A program made the position numbers and the translations under genes. From Arthrobotrys musiformis (taxonomy: Eukaryota; Ascomycota; Orbiliomycetes; Orbiliales; Orbiliaceae), in NCBI GenBank assembly GCA_036971715.1, contig JAVHJL010000002.1, positions 2,264,501 through 2,328,500 on the forward strand: a stretch of DNA of 64,000 nt. The letters are read 5' to 3'. The notes beneath the pieces were generated by a model. The model was not told where the DNA came from. It did not search any database and saw only the letters and a program-made list of their open reading frames with translations. Numbering within the stretch: the first letter of the stretch is position 1; every line of letters begins with the position of its first letter. Of this stretch, positions 35,494 through 49,218 are shown piece by piece.

Positions 35494-38400
35494 TCAAGAA
35501 AATGCCGTCCAAACAGCCGCTCTCAACCTCTCCACGCTCCCCTTACTCATGCACACCAACCCATCTGCACCAAGCCAGTCCACAAATGCGAACAGTAGCT
35601 TGACGTTCCTCAGCCTATCCGCATTCACACCCGTCAAACTCGTCCTTTCCATCAACAGCCTCGAATCAACTGTTGTATCTCGCATATTAGCGTTGACCGG
35701 GCTAGCCACATCATTCGGCAACAACCACGCCTTCTCCGGTTGGTCTAGCGATATCAAAGGATCGAGTCCCAAAACCCACTCAAACCCTATCAATGATGTG
35801 CTTTGGTACTCCTCTTCTAGTGCTGTAAAAGTGGCCCGGTAGATGGAGTTAACTGCGAACTGTGGTGGTCTCGGTTGAACATATATGGTTTGCGTTCTTT
35901 GGAACGCTAGCAAGTGTTCCGGGTTATGGTCGAAATCAAGAACGGCTGGCCACCATCCCGGTTTGTGGGTTTTGAGGGCCGCAACATGATCCAAATCTGG
36001 TAGGATGCACGGCGCATTGTTTTTAATGATTGTCCCGTCTTTCATCGTGACTTCAACAGGGATAGAAATTGGTCTGTTCGTCTCAACCTCTCGCGGCACC
36101 AAACATCTGGGTTCTGCCGCCAATACCCAGAAATGACGGAAGGCTTGCAAGTGCGAACGGTTGTCTAAGATCGTATTAGGGTAAAGTGGGTAGAAGGCTA
36201 GCAGGAGTGAACCAATGGCCAAATTCGACGTCCCAAAGGTAAATGTGCCCCCCGCTAGGAAGAGGACTCCAATTGCGATATGGGTCGCGAGATGGCTTCC
36301 AAAAGGCATATCACCATCGATCTTGCCATGCATTCGGCGGAGTCGACGCAGAACAGGAATGTCCCCAGATCCGGCCATAACAGTAGCAGCAGAAAGTGCA
36401 ATGACCGCTTGACAGTTCCTAGCTGTTGCTCTTGAGAGTTTCTGATCATAGTTTACCGCTATCAATTGTGTTAGTAACTATATCCGAGAGAGATCGTAAA
36501 GGTTTAGTCATACCAGAGAGGAGACACAGTCTAGTAAACTGGTCTAGGTAATATAACAGAGTATCCCTTGCTTTCTCATTCATGGTGCCAGCGAACTTCA
36601 ACCCAAGTGCAAAACAAAGCCCACCGACAATGTTAAACAATGGCAAATGGGAGCTATCCAGATGCTTGATCGAGTCCAATTTGCAGTAGGTTTTAAGGCA
36701 ATTGGGAAAGTTGTTGCTGATCCATTCCAACGAGGGTTCTATATTATCCCACATAATCAAGTGCTTCGCGAGTGTTCTGAGTAGGAAAATATCGGGGCGG
36801 ACATAGTCCATTAATGCGGTCGTTTCGGGGACATCGATCTTCTTTGCTAGAGCTTCGTCATTTGTCTTCATGTAGATTAATGCAAGAGCAATCGTAGCCG
36901 AAGCCGTTGATTTATCGAGTGAATGTATCATCTCGATATTTTTGCTTCCGACTGCGATACCTAGTAATCGAGTTACGATATTGAGGTCTTGCAAAGATTT
37001 GAGATCGTGTCCCTTCCCTAGATTGATAAAGCCGAGGGCAAAGCCGGCTGCGAGCCTATAACCCTCATCTCGGAGATTATCTGGGGGCGCAGACGGGTCA
37101 AGGTTTTCGACTTCTTCAATTTCAGAAAGAAGCATTTCACTCATCCTTCGGTGTTGAGTGTTGTAATATAGGAGCCCGACCCCCATGATACCTGCAGTCT
37201 GTGTCAATGGTGAGAGATTCAGATCTGCGGAGCCATGAGGCAAAAGCCGAACCACATGCACTGATAGTAGCTTGGTAATCATATTATCCATAGTACCAAG
37301 GTACGATGCAGCGAGGCCTAGCAGCAGCCCGATACAAGTCATTGTATGTTTCGGTGTAAGATAGTTGAAGGCATCCCATTTGGCGATCGACTTGAGGTGG
37401 CCGTTTAATCCTAGCGCTAGGAGGAAGCCAGCGTGACGGTTGCTAAGCTCATTAGGCTTGTTGAAAACGATCCAGGAAGTGTCGATATCATGTGCTTCTT
37501 TTGAAATACTAAGCCCTGCCGCAACGCCGGCATGAAAAAATGCCCAGCAGACCTTTTCTTCTGTGTAGTTAACTTTCTCGGCGCTAACGGTAAATCCGCC
37601 TGGTTTCATGATACTAGTTAAGTTAAAACCCGGTGTCGGAAACTTTTCGGTCAGGAGGGGGATTCGGGCGCTGTAGTAGAGGAGACCTCGACCGGAGGGG
37701 ACTGCTAGGGTCCGCATTGCGGTAAACTGCGCGAGGGACTGCTGTCGTTCAATTTGCTCTTGCTCGGTCATGTTTTGGTCAGGAATGAACTTGACCGCGC
37801 ATGGCCTAGACGATTGCAACAGCTTTACCGCTTCGTTCCAACGGCGGTCATCCGGCCAAATAAGCTTTGTGATATTTGTGCGGTCCATCTCTGCGCTCCC
37901 ATCGAAGGCACCAAGGCTCTCAGGCTCAAGTGTAGTCGCACAAATTGTATGCGCATCCCGAAGACCCTCATGGAGGGGAGCCTACATTACATGTTAGCTC
38001 GTATTTAAAGGCCAAAATATATGTTGTGTTTTGCTTACGTTTGTCCATCTTGTAGCCTGATTTTTTCCTTTACCACTCAAGACAAGCTTCAAATCTTTGC
38101 GAGATATAAGCTCAAGAGCAAACTCTCCCCACGAAGTTGGAGGGCTTTCCTGCACCCGAGTGATAGCCTCTATGAATGGAAGAGCAACTCCCTCAGGAAG
38201 CTTTTCCAAGAAACCCCATGTGATACCAAGCTTGATCATTTGTGCTACCGTATTTTCGAAATTCTTGCCAGGTATTCGAACTTGAGAGTAAAGCTCAGTT
38301 ATCAATCTGGTTTTGGGCGTTATGTGCCCACAATAGTTACTGGTATTCAGAAGCTCGTTGGATTTGGGGACAACAATATCGTGCAATGTCATGAAGGGGA

Positions 38401-41103
38401 TTTGCACAGCTCGAGATTGATCTTGGAAGCACTCGACAAGCCAATCGTATATAGACGGCTGCTTGAAATGTGGCTCGTTGACTGCAACTTCGGGGAAGCG
38501 CGCTGAGTAGACAGTTAGTATAATGAAAATATCGACTGAGTATCCCTGAAGTACTTACAGCTGTCGAACTCCCAACTCTCCATTTCAATGTCATCTGTCA
38601 TATACCCACTGACCCAACCAAACCAGCCCATCCACGTACACATCTGCACGAGCAACGCTCCCATCTTTCTAACAGCAGGCTCCATAGAAAGGTCTAGTTT
38701 CCACTCCTCTCGGAGTATATGGAGTCCCACGATCAACATAGCAAAAGACGTCCTTCGTACCTCTGCTTCGTTGCTCTTCGTGAATAACTCCTTTTCTATC
38801 CCTTTACCCTCTTTGGTTGTTAGAAATTCTCGAGCGGCAGTCATGCAGTCGATGAAATAATTGTTCTTCTTTGGTTTAGACCCGAGCCCCAAGCTGCTGG
38901 ACCCAAGCGATGCTCGGGCTCCCTCTACCTTTTGTTCTTCCATTTCCGCCACCCATTCCCATGCTGTTGATCGAAGGAAATCAGACTGAGGACCGATATC
39001 ATAGTCGTCGGTGAGCATATCCTCCCAAGTTGCAGAGCTCGCGCTTGATATCCGCGCGAGTCCCGTCCGCCTCCTAGGCTTCCTGACAACTTGTGGCAGC
39101 GTCGAAACACCAAGCAACATGATGGTCATCACGAAACCCTTCCACTCTTCAAGGGTCGACCCTGGTTCTGCTAAAGCGAAGTTCTTGACACTTGATTTGG
39201 TTCGCATTATCTCCATCCAGGCAACAGAAATCGCTTCGCCACCTCTCTGCGCTGGGAGAACATACCGCGCTGTCTCCAGGGCTTGTCTGACGAATTCGTC
39301 TTTGGGGCATATTTGTATGGAAAGTCGGTGGATCACGTTCTTTTCATCGACAAGGGAAACTCTGCCATTGGCTTCAGGGTATGTTAACCCTGTTATCTTG
39401 TTTAATGGAAGTGACAAAGATCTCGCAAAATCCCGCTTTTGTTTCCGCATTTGCCCTGGGGTGTGCATATTTGATCGTGCAAGCGTGGGAGGAATGGGGA
39501 GATTCAACGGAGGACACCAGGGAGCTCCAATTTCAATCTGTCCATCTTCCTTAAGAATCAATAGCTTGGTGATATTATTATCCAAGATTTGTACGGCATC
39601 TTTGCCCGACTTTTGGAAGACGTCAATCAACGTAACCTTTCTAAGGGAACGTTTTCTGGCGGCATATGCAGGGAGTGGGGCAGGAAGCTGCAGAATCACT
39701 TGGTGTATTCTGGACTCAAAGTTATTCACAATTACCAGGATCGCCCTCTGCCCTTCGTTTTCATTAGCGGTTGACATGCGGGGTGCAAGAACTGTGAATA
39801 TTCGCGGAAGCTTGGCCAACGGTACTGAGTCGGGGCCAAGGCTATACGGAATGGTTTTGATTTTTGTGAATAATATTTCATTGCGAAGGCTGTTGACTTC
39901 CGTTTGTCCGAGGGTCTCAAGGTTGATATTGCTGTTGAGCTCGTCTAGCAGGGCATCGATCGGGGGGGCGTCACGGAATGACGTGGAACCCGCCTTAGCC
40001 ATGTCGCTGAAGGACACTCTATCGACAGAACCCCCAAGATCCGCACGAGCCACAAGTGAGCTAACCCTCCGGTTCGACGTCTTTTCTTTGTCGAAGTCTA
40101 GCCTAAGGCTTTGTTCAGGACTTATCATGCTCGGGTTTGGTACCGATGGCGTCGCGGCTCCAGTCCCAGCACCAAAAGAAGATCTCCTCCTGGAGAGTGT
40201 CCCACCTATCGATGGTGTTCGTTTGCCTGCAGCCCCAATTTGACCTTGAGGGATGTATTTCGCTTGCCATATTGTAATATGACCGCGGTGTATATTCCGG
40301 GTAACGGCAACAATGACCTCTGTAGCCGCCTTCGAGTGCATAACAGCGCCCTTCTGCTGTATCCTTTCCATGAACAGAATTTCTTCTCCTGGATCCATCG
40401 CACTGCCCCCATCCTGGTCAAGCACCATTCCAAGATCTGAGAGTGGATCCTTAAGAATAAATAGCCTCGGTACGTCTGGTAAGCTGTATTTTCCTTGGAG
40501 CATAACGCCGTTCGGGGCGGCAAGGGCATATTGAACTTCGCATGGCAGGTGGACGACATAACTCGTCCCTGTAAGGAAGTAGATAAACGCTTCGTTTTTG
40601 AGCAAGACGATTAGTGCTCTGTTCCCAGATTCCTCGAATACCAAATCATCATCCTCCGGATTATCCTCCTCGTCAATATCCATGAATGCAACATCCTTCT
40701 GCTTCCTCTTCATTTTCGGAAAGCTCCCTAGCTGTGTAGCATATGTTCTCGACTTAGAGTTCCATGTTGACTTCTTTCTCGCTAGGTCGTTGTCCTGGTT
40801 CGACTTCTTCCGCCTCTTGCCATCTTTCTTTTCAGCGACGACATTTTCGTCATCGAAGAACCAAGCAAATAACGCCTGTTGGACATTTTGTTTCTCCGCT
40901 TTGTATCGGTATACTCGTTGTATAACACCTCCCTGCGACCAGATGACGGTGTCCTTCACCACCAAGAGTTCCTCGTCAGGCACGTGAGGCGATAGCGTCC
41001 ATTGGTAGGAGTTCGGAGGTGGAGGATCGGGTAGGAGCTTTTCAGCAAAGCAGTAAGGTAAAGCAGAGGGTCGGTGTTCGCCAAGGGTGGTGATTTGGGC
41101 CAT
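35494..41103 (-). CDS. APC1: anaphase-promoting complex subunit 1 (Apc1/BimE)
   Basis: Four exons on the minus strand: 41103-38559, 38502-38039, 37981-36514 and 36458-35494. The introns are 55-57 nt and all phases agree. The product is 1813 residues, usual for fungal Apc1. The N-terminal about 850 residues form the WD40-like part, with VVKDTVIWSQGGVIQRVYRY and AFIYFLTGTSYVVHLPCEVQ. Proteasome/cyclosome (PC) repeats follow in the middle: HAGFLLALGLNGHLKSI, TCIGLLLGLAASYLGTMD and AGIMGVGLLYYNTQHRRMSE. The C-terminal domain ends in FVDWLGADGLVCMSKGSVE. Apc1 is the large scaffold of the APC/C ubiquitin ligase that targets cyclins, securin and Ase1. The acidic/basic loop at about residues 100-150 (KKDGKRRKKSN) could be a nuclear signal. 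Confidence 0.93.
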
Positions 41104-41668
41104 CGCGTGGACAGGATTAAGCTCGAGAGCCCAAGGTTGTTCGTAACGAGGTGTTGCACGAGGATATCGAAAGCATTATTCTCGAGCTTGGAGAATCGGT
41201 AAGTCGATAGGGTTCCCTCTGAGGCAACGGTCAGGAGAGCGATTTAGCCGTTGCGGTAGATGATTGTGCTTGATGGGTATGAGACTGGCCGAGACGTCGC
41301 AGTAATTTGGGGGTTGCAATTGAATGTTGTTGCTGGTTGAGGGTTGGTTGTGGGGAACCGGTTATGCAATCTCGACGCGGCTTCAATGCAATGCCAAGGC
41401 CACAAGGATCCGCGACAGAGTAGATGACTAAAATATTCCAGGGTAGAGAAAAGTCCGTCTCAAAGGAGGGATTGATGGTCTGTATTAATTATATGACGTG
41501 AAAGCGCTAACCGCCGATATATACACAGAAGCTAAAGCAACTTACAGCTACAATGGTATCTAACACCTCATGAAAAGCCAAAAAGAAAATGCGGCACTAG
41601 ACTTCAATGCGGCGAGCCAAGTGTCGATGATATATGAACCCAGCCCCCTAAGAACAAACTGTTTGGAT
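41104..41668. other. APC1 promoter / VPS41 3' end
   Basis: About 565 bases between the APC1 start and the VPS41 stop, both on the minus strand. No gene or clear regulatory element is seen. Confidence 0.45.
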
Positions 41669-44600
41669 TCAAAGAAGCATGGGCTTAACTTCCAAGGGGC
41701 ACCCAGCATCGATCTTTTGTCGGATCAATGCCGCCCTTGTAACCTTCTCCGCGACGCTCATAACTGTTATGCCGCCGTAGCCCGGCTGGTCGTACGCCGC
41801 ATCAGCCATTGCCTGGTCGGCCTTGAATATGATTCTCTCGATCTCGTCTTCCTCCTCTTCTTCGTCTGCAGCATCTTCCTCTTCCTCTTCGTCAGATAGA
41901 TAACCGGATAGCCGCGCGTTAGGGTTCTTCCTCAGCCATTTCTGTTTCTTAAAGAGACAACGGAGATGGAATACGTGCCCACAAGCAAAGGCTACTAATG
42001 TCTCTGGCTCTCTGTGCTCAAAGTCTCGTTTGCAAATGCCACATCCAGAATTCTGAGCTGGCACGGGATCTTCCTTCCCCTTCTCTTGTATCATACCATC
42101 CATAATCGCCGCAACCGCAGACTCGACGGCTTTCACATCGAATTTAACACCTCTTCGTCGCCCCGTCCTCAGTTTCTCCATGCCGACATTTACCTCCCCG
42201 GAAAGACACCTTGCCACACCAGCGCTTAAACTCCATTGGATCTCGTGCTCTCGTAAAATCTTTGTTAGACCTTCTTTCAAACCTGGGACCTCCAATCCGT
42301 TCGGAATTCTCTTGATCAATTCGATTGGGTTTAAGCTCGTCCCAACGTTTTCAAGTAAGCCGAGAATAAACTTTGGCTTGTCCATTCCGTACTCCAATAG
42401 GTCGTTCCAAAGGTCTGGGTCATCTCGGCTCTTCGCAAAATCAATTGCAGCTGCGACATCGTTCTTTTCGTTGATAATGAGGAAAAGCGCGCGTTTCGTT
42501 TGGCCTGTAAGAGAATACAAGTACACCAATTCATCGATATACCTGCGTCTCTCGCAAATTTTCACTGCCTTTTCGAAGTCGTAATCTTCGCTGGTTTGCA
42601 GGAATTCCATCAGCGCCTGTCGATCGTATTCCGCAAATGAGATAACCATGAGATCCCCGAATGGTTGAAGGCGTCCACGTATGCCGATCCCAGTGAAGGC
42701 GGCTTGCTTATCTCGGAACCAGAGATCTTTAAGATAGAAGAACAATAGCAATGTTTCGTCTGCCCGCTGCAACTCCCTGACCACATCTTCCAGACTGATT
42801 CCAGACCCTTCATGATCCCAACCTTCATGGACGAGGAGCTGCACGTTTTCTTTCGTCTCCTGTTCGAGCTGCTCTACAGTTGCGGAGTCCCGTGTTCTGT
42901 CATCCACACCCAACCAAAGCCACTCTGCGACGTGGCCCTTGATTGCACCACTAAGAATATTGTACTCCTTAGCCAAACGTTTTGCCTCTTCCGCTTTCTT
43001 AAGCAAAATGTACTCCATCAAAGCCTCGGTATGCCGTGCCGTACGAGTATATAGAATAGCCAGGCAGTTGTGCAGGCGCTTCCATCCAGTCTTGCCCTTC
43101 TGCAGACCGGTCTCCCCTCGGTCCTTCAGTTTCTTCTCGACAATTTTTGCAATTCCAGTGTTGTCGTATAGTTCACCGGGCCAAGTTTGCACTAGAGCTT
43201 CAAACATCGCCCAGTCCTCTTCAAGGTAGGTATTGAGAATAAGTTCGTAGATCTCGGCTGGGATCGGTGGTCGAAGCAGTTTGATAGGGATATGCGAAGT
43301 AATTTCCCGGACCTTGCCAGCCTTTAAGAAGACCCAGATCCAAGCATCCCAGCGAGGACTAGTGTCCAGTACCCTCTCTGCCACTTCGGCGGCTTCTTCC
43401 CATTTCTTCTCTCGTACAAGTTCTCCCAGCCATAATTCTCCAATCCTCCTCTTTTCTTTAGCTGAAGCAGAGTAGAGGCCCTTATTCTGTTCAGTGATGC
43501 TCATATCATCGGTACCACTGCCTTCTTCATCGGAGTCGTCCTCTATCGCAGACTCAGTGATGATGTCGGGGAATTTATCGACGAGGTTCCACGCTTCTGC
43601 GAACCGATGTTTATCCAAAAGCCAGTTCAGCCTGTCCTTCTTCCCACGTTCTGTGGCGAATATACAGTCGTAGGGTGAAGATATATAAACTTTCCATCCG
43701 GGCACATCCTCTCTACCTTCCATTGGCGACTTGGGTTTTGCTTTTAGAAAAAGTCCCTTGAGGGACGACCTTGGTGTATCTTCATCCTTCTTGCTACTTC
43801 CGGCCCTCTCAGTTGAGAAACTGTCGGATCTTGACATAATACTAGCGCCCGAGCTGAAGAGGGTCGTCGCGTTAAGACCAGCCGACCAGAGACCTCCCCC
43901 AAAACCAGATGCGCCCTCCGGTAGCTCCCCAGCCTTAGGCGTATTTGGTGTACTTGGCGCCGTAGGGCCCCGTGGCCTGACCAGGTGTGAGGTTGGGGGA
44001 ACAAAAGAAAGGTGATAGTCGTTGGCCGATAGCGTTTCATATCGAGACATCATCAAGCTATCGGCACTGATCTCCGAGGCAGTAACCAAATCGACTATCC
44101 TAATTTCCGGAGCTAGGGCATTCGCACGATGGGGCAGTCTCCTCTTGGGAGCAGGTTCGGACCCTTCCCCAGATGTGGGCTCCGTCTCCTCCGGCTCCTT
44201 TGGCTTCTCAGAGGCGAGGTAGGCCAGAAACAGGACCTGAGACGGATTGTATAGTGTTAAACCAGCAACCGTACAGTCGGTTTGGACGCTTTGAAAGATT
44301 AGTTAGCGAAGACAAGCTACCCAAGTAGAGAAAAGGGCTCCTTACACATGGACGATTTCTGCCCAACCCCAAGCCCTCCCCTCGTTCGACTCAACTGCAC
44401 CTTTATTCTTAGTCGCAGGGGCGGCCTGGATAACGAATCCGTCTCCACCATAGACATCGACTACCCATATAACCGGACCCCATGACAGCAGCAGCCTTTC
44501 CTTCCCACCTCCCCTAACAACCTTCTGGCCCACCACTTTCTTCTTGACTAAATGGCCCTTGCCCTTGCCTTCCTCATTTTCAATCTCCTCCGCCCTCTTT

Positions 44601-45733
44601 TCTAAAGTGTCCAAATCGATCCATTCCATCCTCACTCTCCAGCTAGCGGCCACCTCCTCAGGAACCTCTTCAGGTCGGTCTATCGAGCTTATCTTTTTCC
44701 ACTCCCCAGCCCGATCTATCCTATCCCCTCTAAACGAGACTATATGGCTCCGCATAATCTTGATCCCAGACTCATTAGCCCACGCAACGAATCTAGGCGA
44801 CACTCGACTCCAGGAAATAGCACTGATCGGGCCTTCCCCAGAGAACAACACAGTGTCTCTCGCCCCTCCGCCCCACGGTAGCCACGAACCACCTCCGCCT
44901 GCCGCCGTTGCCGCCGCCGTAGTGTTCGGGCTAGCCCGGGAAACAATCAAATTCCCGGCTCGGCCGCCTGAGAGATATAATCTGTCATGTTTGAAGGTTG
45001 GCGACAGCGCAATAGCCGAAACCGGCCTCGAGAAGTTCCTTCGGGACACATCCTTCGAGTCTTGGAGATGTGTAATGCAGGTATACCCATCCAGGGAAGA
45101 AGTAGCTATATGAATTGACGACGTAGATATTGCAGCAGGGTTGTCTTGCCAGTAAAGCGAAGAAGGCGGTGGTATCGGCGGTGAGACCGAAAGCGAAGTC
45201 ACCGAAGCTGTGTGGGCATGATATACTCGTAATGGGTGGAGTGACGGCAGTGATAATATATGCTATAGCTAATTTAGCAAGAGATTCAAATACTATAAAA
45301 CTATCGAAACGGCTTACTATGTTTCCATTGTGTGTACCGATAATCTACGCTTTCAAAGCCAATTAGCGAAGCCGCAGACAACTACAAGTTGGGGATGCTT
45401 CCGGGGTTCTACCAATTTATCGCCAGCGACAATGGCGGTACTTGTCGCATCTCCGTTCCGATAGACATTTCCCATAGAAGAAGTAAGGCGGACATATTTT
45501 AATTTAGGTTCTTCATCCTCTCCCTCTTCCTCGTCGTCCTCATCCCCCCCTTTGGCGTCCGCAGAAGCGTGGCCCCCCTCATGGGTCAAAACAACTGTAG
45601 CTGTTGTCTCATCGCTGGCTTTCGGGGTTTCGTCTCCGTCGGTGGTATCCTTTAACTTCGCGGATGACAGGGGCACTGAAGGGATATCCTCTTCTTTCAG
45701 AGGGCCTGGCGACGAGGATGATGATGGCTCCAT
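41669..45733 (-). CDS. VPS41: Vps41, HOPS tethering-complex subunit
   Basis: Four exons on the minus strand: 45733-45413, 45344-45318, 45262-44346 and 44288-41669, giving 1294 residues. Exon 2 is a 27-nt microexon (IIGTHNGNI) that rebuilds the conserved GTHNGNIHILSLPSLHPLRV of Vps41. The N-terminus is acidic and Ser-rich. It is followed by a WD40 propeller with YHAHTASVTSLS, an inserted low-complexity loop, a clathrin-heavy-chain-type helical repeat region (WIWVFLKAGKVREITSHIPI, AEIYELILNTYLEEDWAMFE) and a RING-H2 near the C-terminus (CGIC, CGHVFHLRC). HOPS drives fusion at the vacuole and late endosome. The RING is split by a long acidic insert and the last ligand pair reads CPLE rather than CxxC. 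VPS41 is divergent from LIG4, 415 bases apart. Confidence 0.93.
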
Positions 45734-46148
45734 TGCATCTCGGGTCGGATGGAGTATGGAGTCAGAATCAGGAAAGAAGACCGAAGTTAAGGACTCAGAG
45801 CCAAAGTACTAGTAGCTTTAAATTCGTTGTAGGTTACTCGGGGCAGCTGCTCGATGACGAACATGGAACGCGACAGCACAGCTTATCGGCAACCCTCAGC
45901 CAGTCCGGGGTAGCCAGCCTTCAACACACATAAACGACTGCACTCTTGGCTTCGTATGCGTCATGGCAAGACATATCATGTACATGGCAAGACATAACAT
46001 GGCGTGACGCTGAATTCGAACGCGACGCGACTATTTAAACTGAAGTCGAGCTCTTGGTCTTTGAGTCGTTTCCCTGCGATTTTGTGCATCGATAACTACG
46101 GTTTGAGGAACGCGGTCAACGTTCGGCTCCAAGAGACATACGCCCAAA
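45734..46148. promoter_or_regulatory. bidirectional promoter VPS41/LIG4
   Basis: 415 bases separate the two divergent start codons, so both promoters must lie here or overlap. No TATA box or named element is evident. A short direct repeat (catggcaagacata) occurs twice at about 45962-45998. Confidence 0.5.
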
Positions 46149-49100
46149 ATGCCACGAAGTAGGGATATGCAGATGGATGAGGACGACGATGGCGATGCAT
46201 TCACCGATATCCGGAAGGTTACCCAAGAAAAGGAAGATTCGGATGCCAAATTCCCCAACCGCCCCAGAAATGATAAACCGAGTCCGCCTTTCAGTACCTT
46301 ATATCGAGAGTTATTCAATCCGTTGATGCAAAACTTGAAGAACCCGGCAAAGTCCCGAGGCAAGCGCTCGACACAAAAGGCGCCCCAAGAAAAACGACGA
46401 GAGATTATAACCAGATTTATCTCACGATGGCGAAGAGACGTTGGAAACGACATTTGGCCCGCTTTCAGACTGATAATGCCAGACAAAGATAGGGAAAGAA
46501 GTGTCTACGGATTGAAGGAGAAAGCGTTGGGCACCGTCTTAATCAAGGTTCTCAGAATATCAAGGGATTCCGATGATGCATATAACTTGCTACACTGGAA
46601 ACAGCCTCGTATCGGCGGTGATTCGAAAGCTACTGGTGCCGGAGATTTCCCATCCAGATGCGAGACAGCCATTTCAAAGAGAGCTCTGAGAACAGAGCCC
46701 GGCGACCTAACAATCGACAATGTCAACGAACTCCTTGACCAACTGGCCGAGGACTCAAAGAATCATACACCAGTCATTCAAGAATTCTATAATAGGATGA
46801 ATGCAGAGGAACTTACCTGGCTTATCAAAATCATCCTTAAGCAAATGAAGGTTGGCGCTACAGAGAAAACATTCCTAGACTGTTGGCACCAAGACGCAGA
46901 TGAACTTTTCAATGTCTCGTCTTCACTAAAGCTTGTCTGCTGGGATTTATGGGACCCCGAGTTTCGACTTGATAGCACAGATAAAGGAGTTAAGCTCGGA
47001 CAGACATTCCAACCCCAGTTAGCCCAGTTCCAGCTTCGATCTTTCGAAGATGTAGTCAAAAAGATGCAGCCCACCGAAGACGACAAAGTATTTTGGATCG
47101 AGGAAAAGCTGGACGGCGAGCGGATGCAATTACATCTACATGATGACGGGACATTCAAATTCTGGAGCAGAAAGGCAAAGGAATACACAGATCACTACGG
47201 TTCATCTGTTGACGATGAGAATGGGACCTTGACTCGATATCTTAAGAATGCTTTCAAGCCGGGTGTCCGAAATATCATTCTCGACGGTGAAATGGTAACT
47301 TGGGATCCCATCGAAGACGCCATGGTAGCTTTTGGTACCCTCAAATCGGCCGTCATTGCCCAGCGGACAGACGACCCGTCTGCCCACCGTCCATTTTTCC
47401 GCGTATTCGACATATTGTATCTTAATGACACCTCTCTTATCAAGTACACATTAAGAGACAGGCGGAAGGCCCTTATCAGCGCCGTGGAACCAGTTCCTCG
47501 AAGGCTAGAAGTCCATACCTATACCGAAGGGACGACCGTCGAAGATATAAAAGCTAAGCTACGGGAGGTGGTTGCCGAAGCTTCTGAGGGTCTTGTTATC
47601 AAGAATCCTCGAAGTATGTATTGTCTAGGTGACCGAAACGATGACTGGCTAAAGGTGAAGCCGGATTATGTAAAGGATCTCGGTGAGAACTTTGATCTGT
47701 TGGTTATAGGCGGGTATTACGGTCAAGGTCGCCGTGGTGGAAGACTTTCCAGCTTCATGTGCGGCTTGAGGGCTCCTAACGGCAAATACTACTCATTCAC
47801 AAAAGTTGGCGGTGGATTCTCCGCTCAAGATTATAATTGGGTCAGACACCAAACCGAAGGCAAATGGAACACCTGGAATCCACGAAAACCACCAACGGAA
47901 TATATCGAACTGGCCGCTGGGCAGGCAGAACGTCCTGACGAATGGATCAAGCCCGAAGACTCAATTGTTATATCAGTCAAAGGAGCTGCAGTCACACCCA
48001 GTGATCAATTCAAGGCTGGCCTGACCCTAAGGTTTCCTCGTTTCACGAAGTTGAGGGAGGATAGAGCTTGGGATTCGGCACTATCACTCAACGACTTTTT
48101 CCGAAGGAAACGCGAATTGGATGAGCAACAGCAAAAGGAGAATGAAATGCACATCGAGCAAAGAAGAGCCACCAAAAGAGTTCGAAAAGAGTTTAAAATC
48201 GCTGGCGCGGATCAAATTGTAGAGCCTGTAGAAGTTAGCAATGACCACCTCTTCGCAGGGATGAACTTTTGTAAGCACACCCACCGTCATTATTCCCACC
48301 AGTTTTCAATTTCTAACACCCCACAGGGATTATGACCGAATCATCGAAGCCGAGGAAAAGCAAAGCCGAAATCGAAGGCATAATTAAGGCCTGTGGTGGC
48401 AATATATTTCAGTCAGATGGTGGCGCACCGGACGTGAAATGCATCGCCGATAAATCTGTTGTCAAAGTTCTAACCCTCAAGAAGAAAAATGTAGAAGTCA
48501 TTCGTCCACAATGGGTATTTGACTGTCAAGAACTTGGCTGCATCTTACCCCTCGAGGCCGATAGACATATGCTCTTCATCCCTCCCGATTCGAAGGACAA
48601 ATTCGAGGAGACGATGGACCCTTACGGTGATAGTTACTACCGCGATACCACGGCTGAGGATCTTAGTAGGCTACTCAGAAACTGTGTGAAGCTGGAAGAC
48701 GACGAGATCATCTCAGAAGAGGCCATATCGGAATTAAAGGACGAGCTCTCACAAGTCGACCCACCAATTGGCTGGATGTTCCAACACGTTGTAGCATATC
48801 TCGACACCCCCCAGAATGCCCAGAATAATCGTATTTCCGCAACCGCAGAAGATATATTGAAAGCGAACGGCCAATCTCGCTCCCAGCTTGACAGCGCCGG
48901 GTTGAATTTGATGATGTGCCAGAACTTACTCGAGTTTGGAAACGGAAAAATCGTCGATGACTTTGAAAACCAAGAGGTCACACATATTATCGTAGACTAC
49001 CAGGATCTTACAAGAGTCAGGGCAATTCGGAACCTGCTGAGCATACGAGATACTATCCCGAGAGTCACATTGACCGACTGGATTGAAGAAAGCTGGAGAG

Positions 49101-49218
49101 ATGAAACCCTGTTGGGTGTAGAAAGTAAGTCATCCATACCCCGATTTACGCACATAAAGATATAGAAAATCCCACAATATTAACATGAGTACAACAAGAT
49201 TTCCCTGTCGAGGTCTGA
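46149..49218 (+). CDS. LIG4: DNA ligase IV
   Basis: Exons 46149-48270 and 48327-49124, with a probable last exon 49199-49218, give 979 residues. Motif I is EEKLDGER with the adenylated Lys at residue 320. The N-terminal helical domain (FSTLYRELFNPLM) precedes it. IILDGEMVTWDP, SEGLVIKNPRSMY and DWLKVKPDYV are later nucleotidyltransferase motifs. Two BRCT domains follow (about 730-800 and 880-979) with a linker that binds the XRCC4/Lif1 partner. Lig4 seals double-strand breaks in non-homologous end joining. The first intron joins MNF to WIMTESSKPRKSK. A perfect GTAAGT donor at 49125 suggests the C-terminus ends GVENFPVEV; if unspliced, it reads through to a stop at 49165 (986 residues). Confidence 0.93.

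Noticed and set aside
39011..40243. 410-codon open frame on the + strand
   Set aside because: It is exactly antisense to APC1 exon 1, has Ser/Leu-rich antisense composition and no splice or start context.
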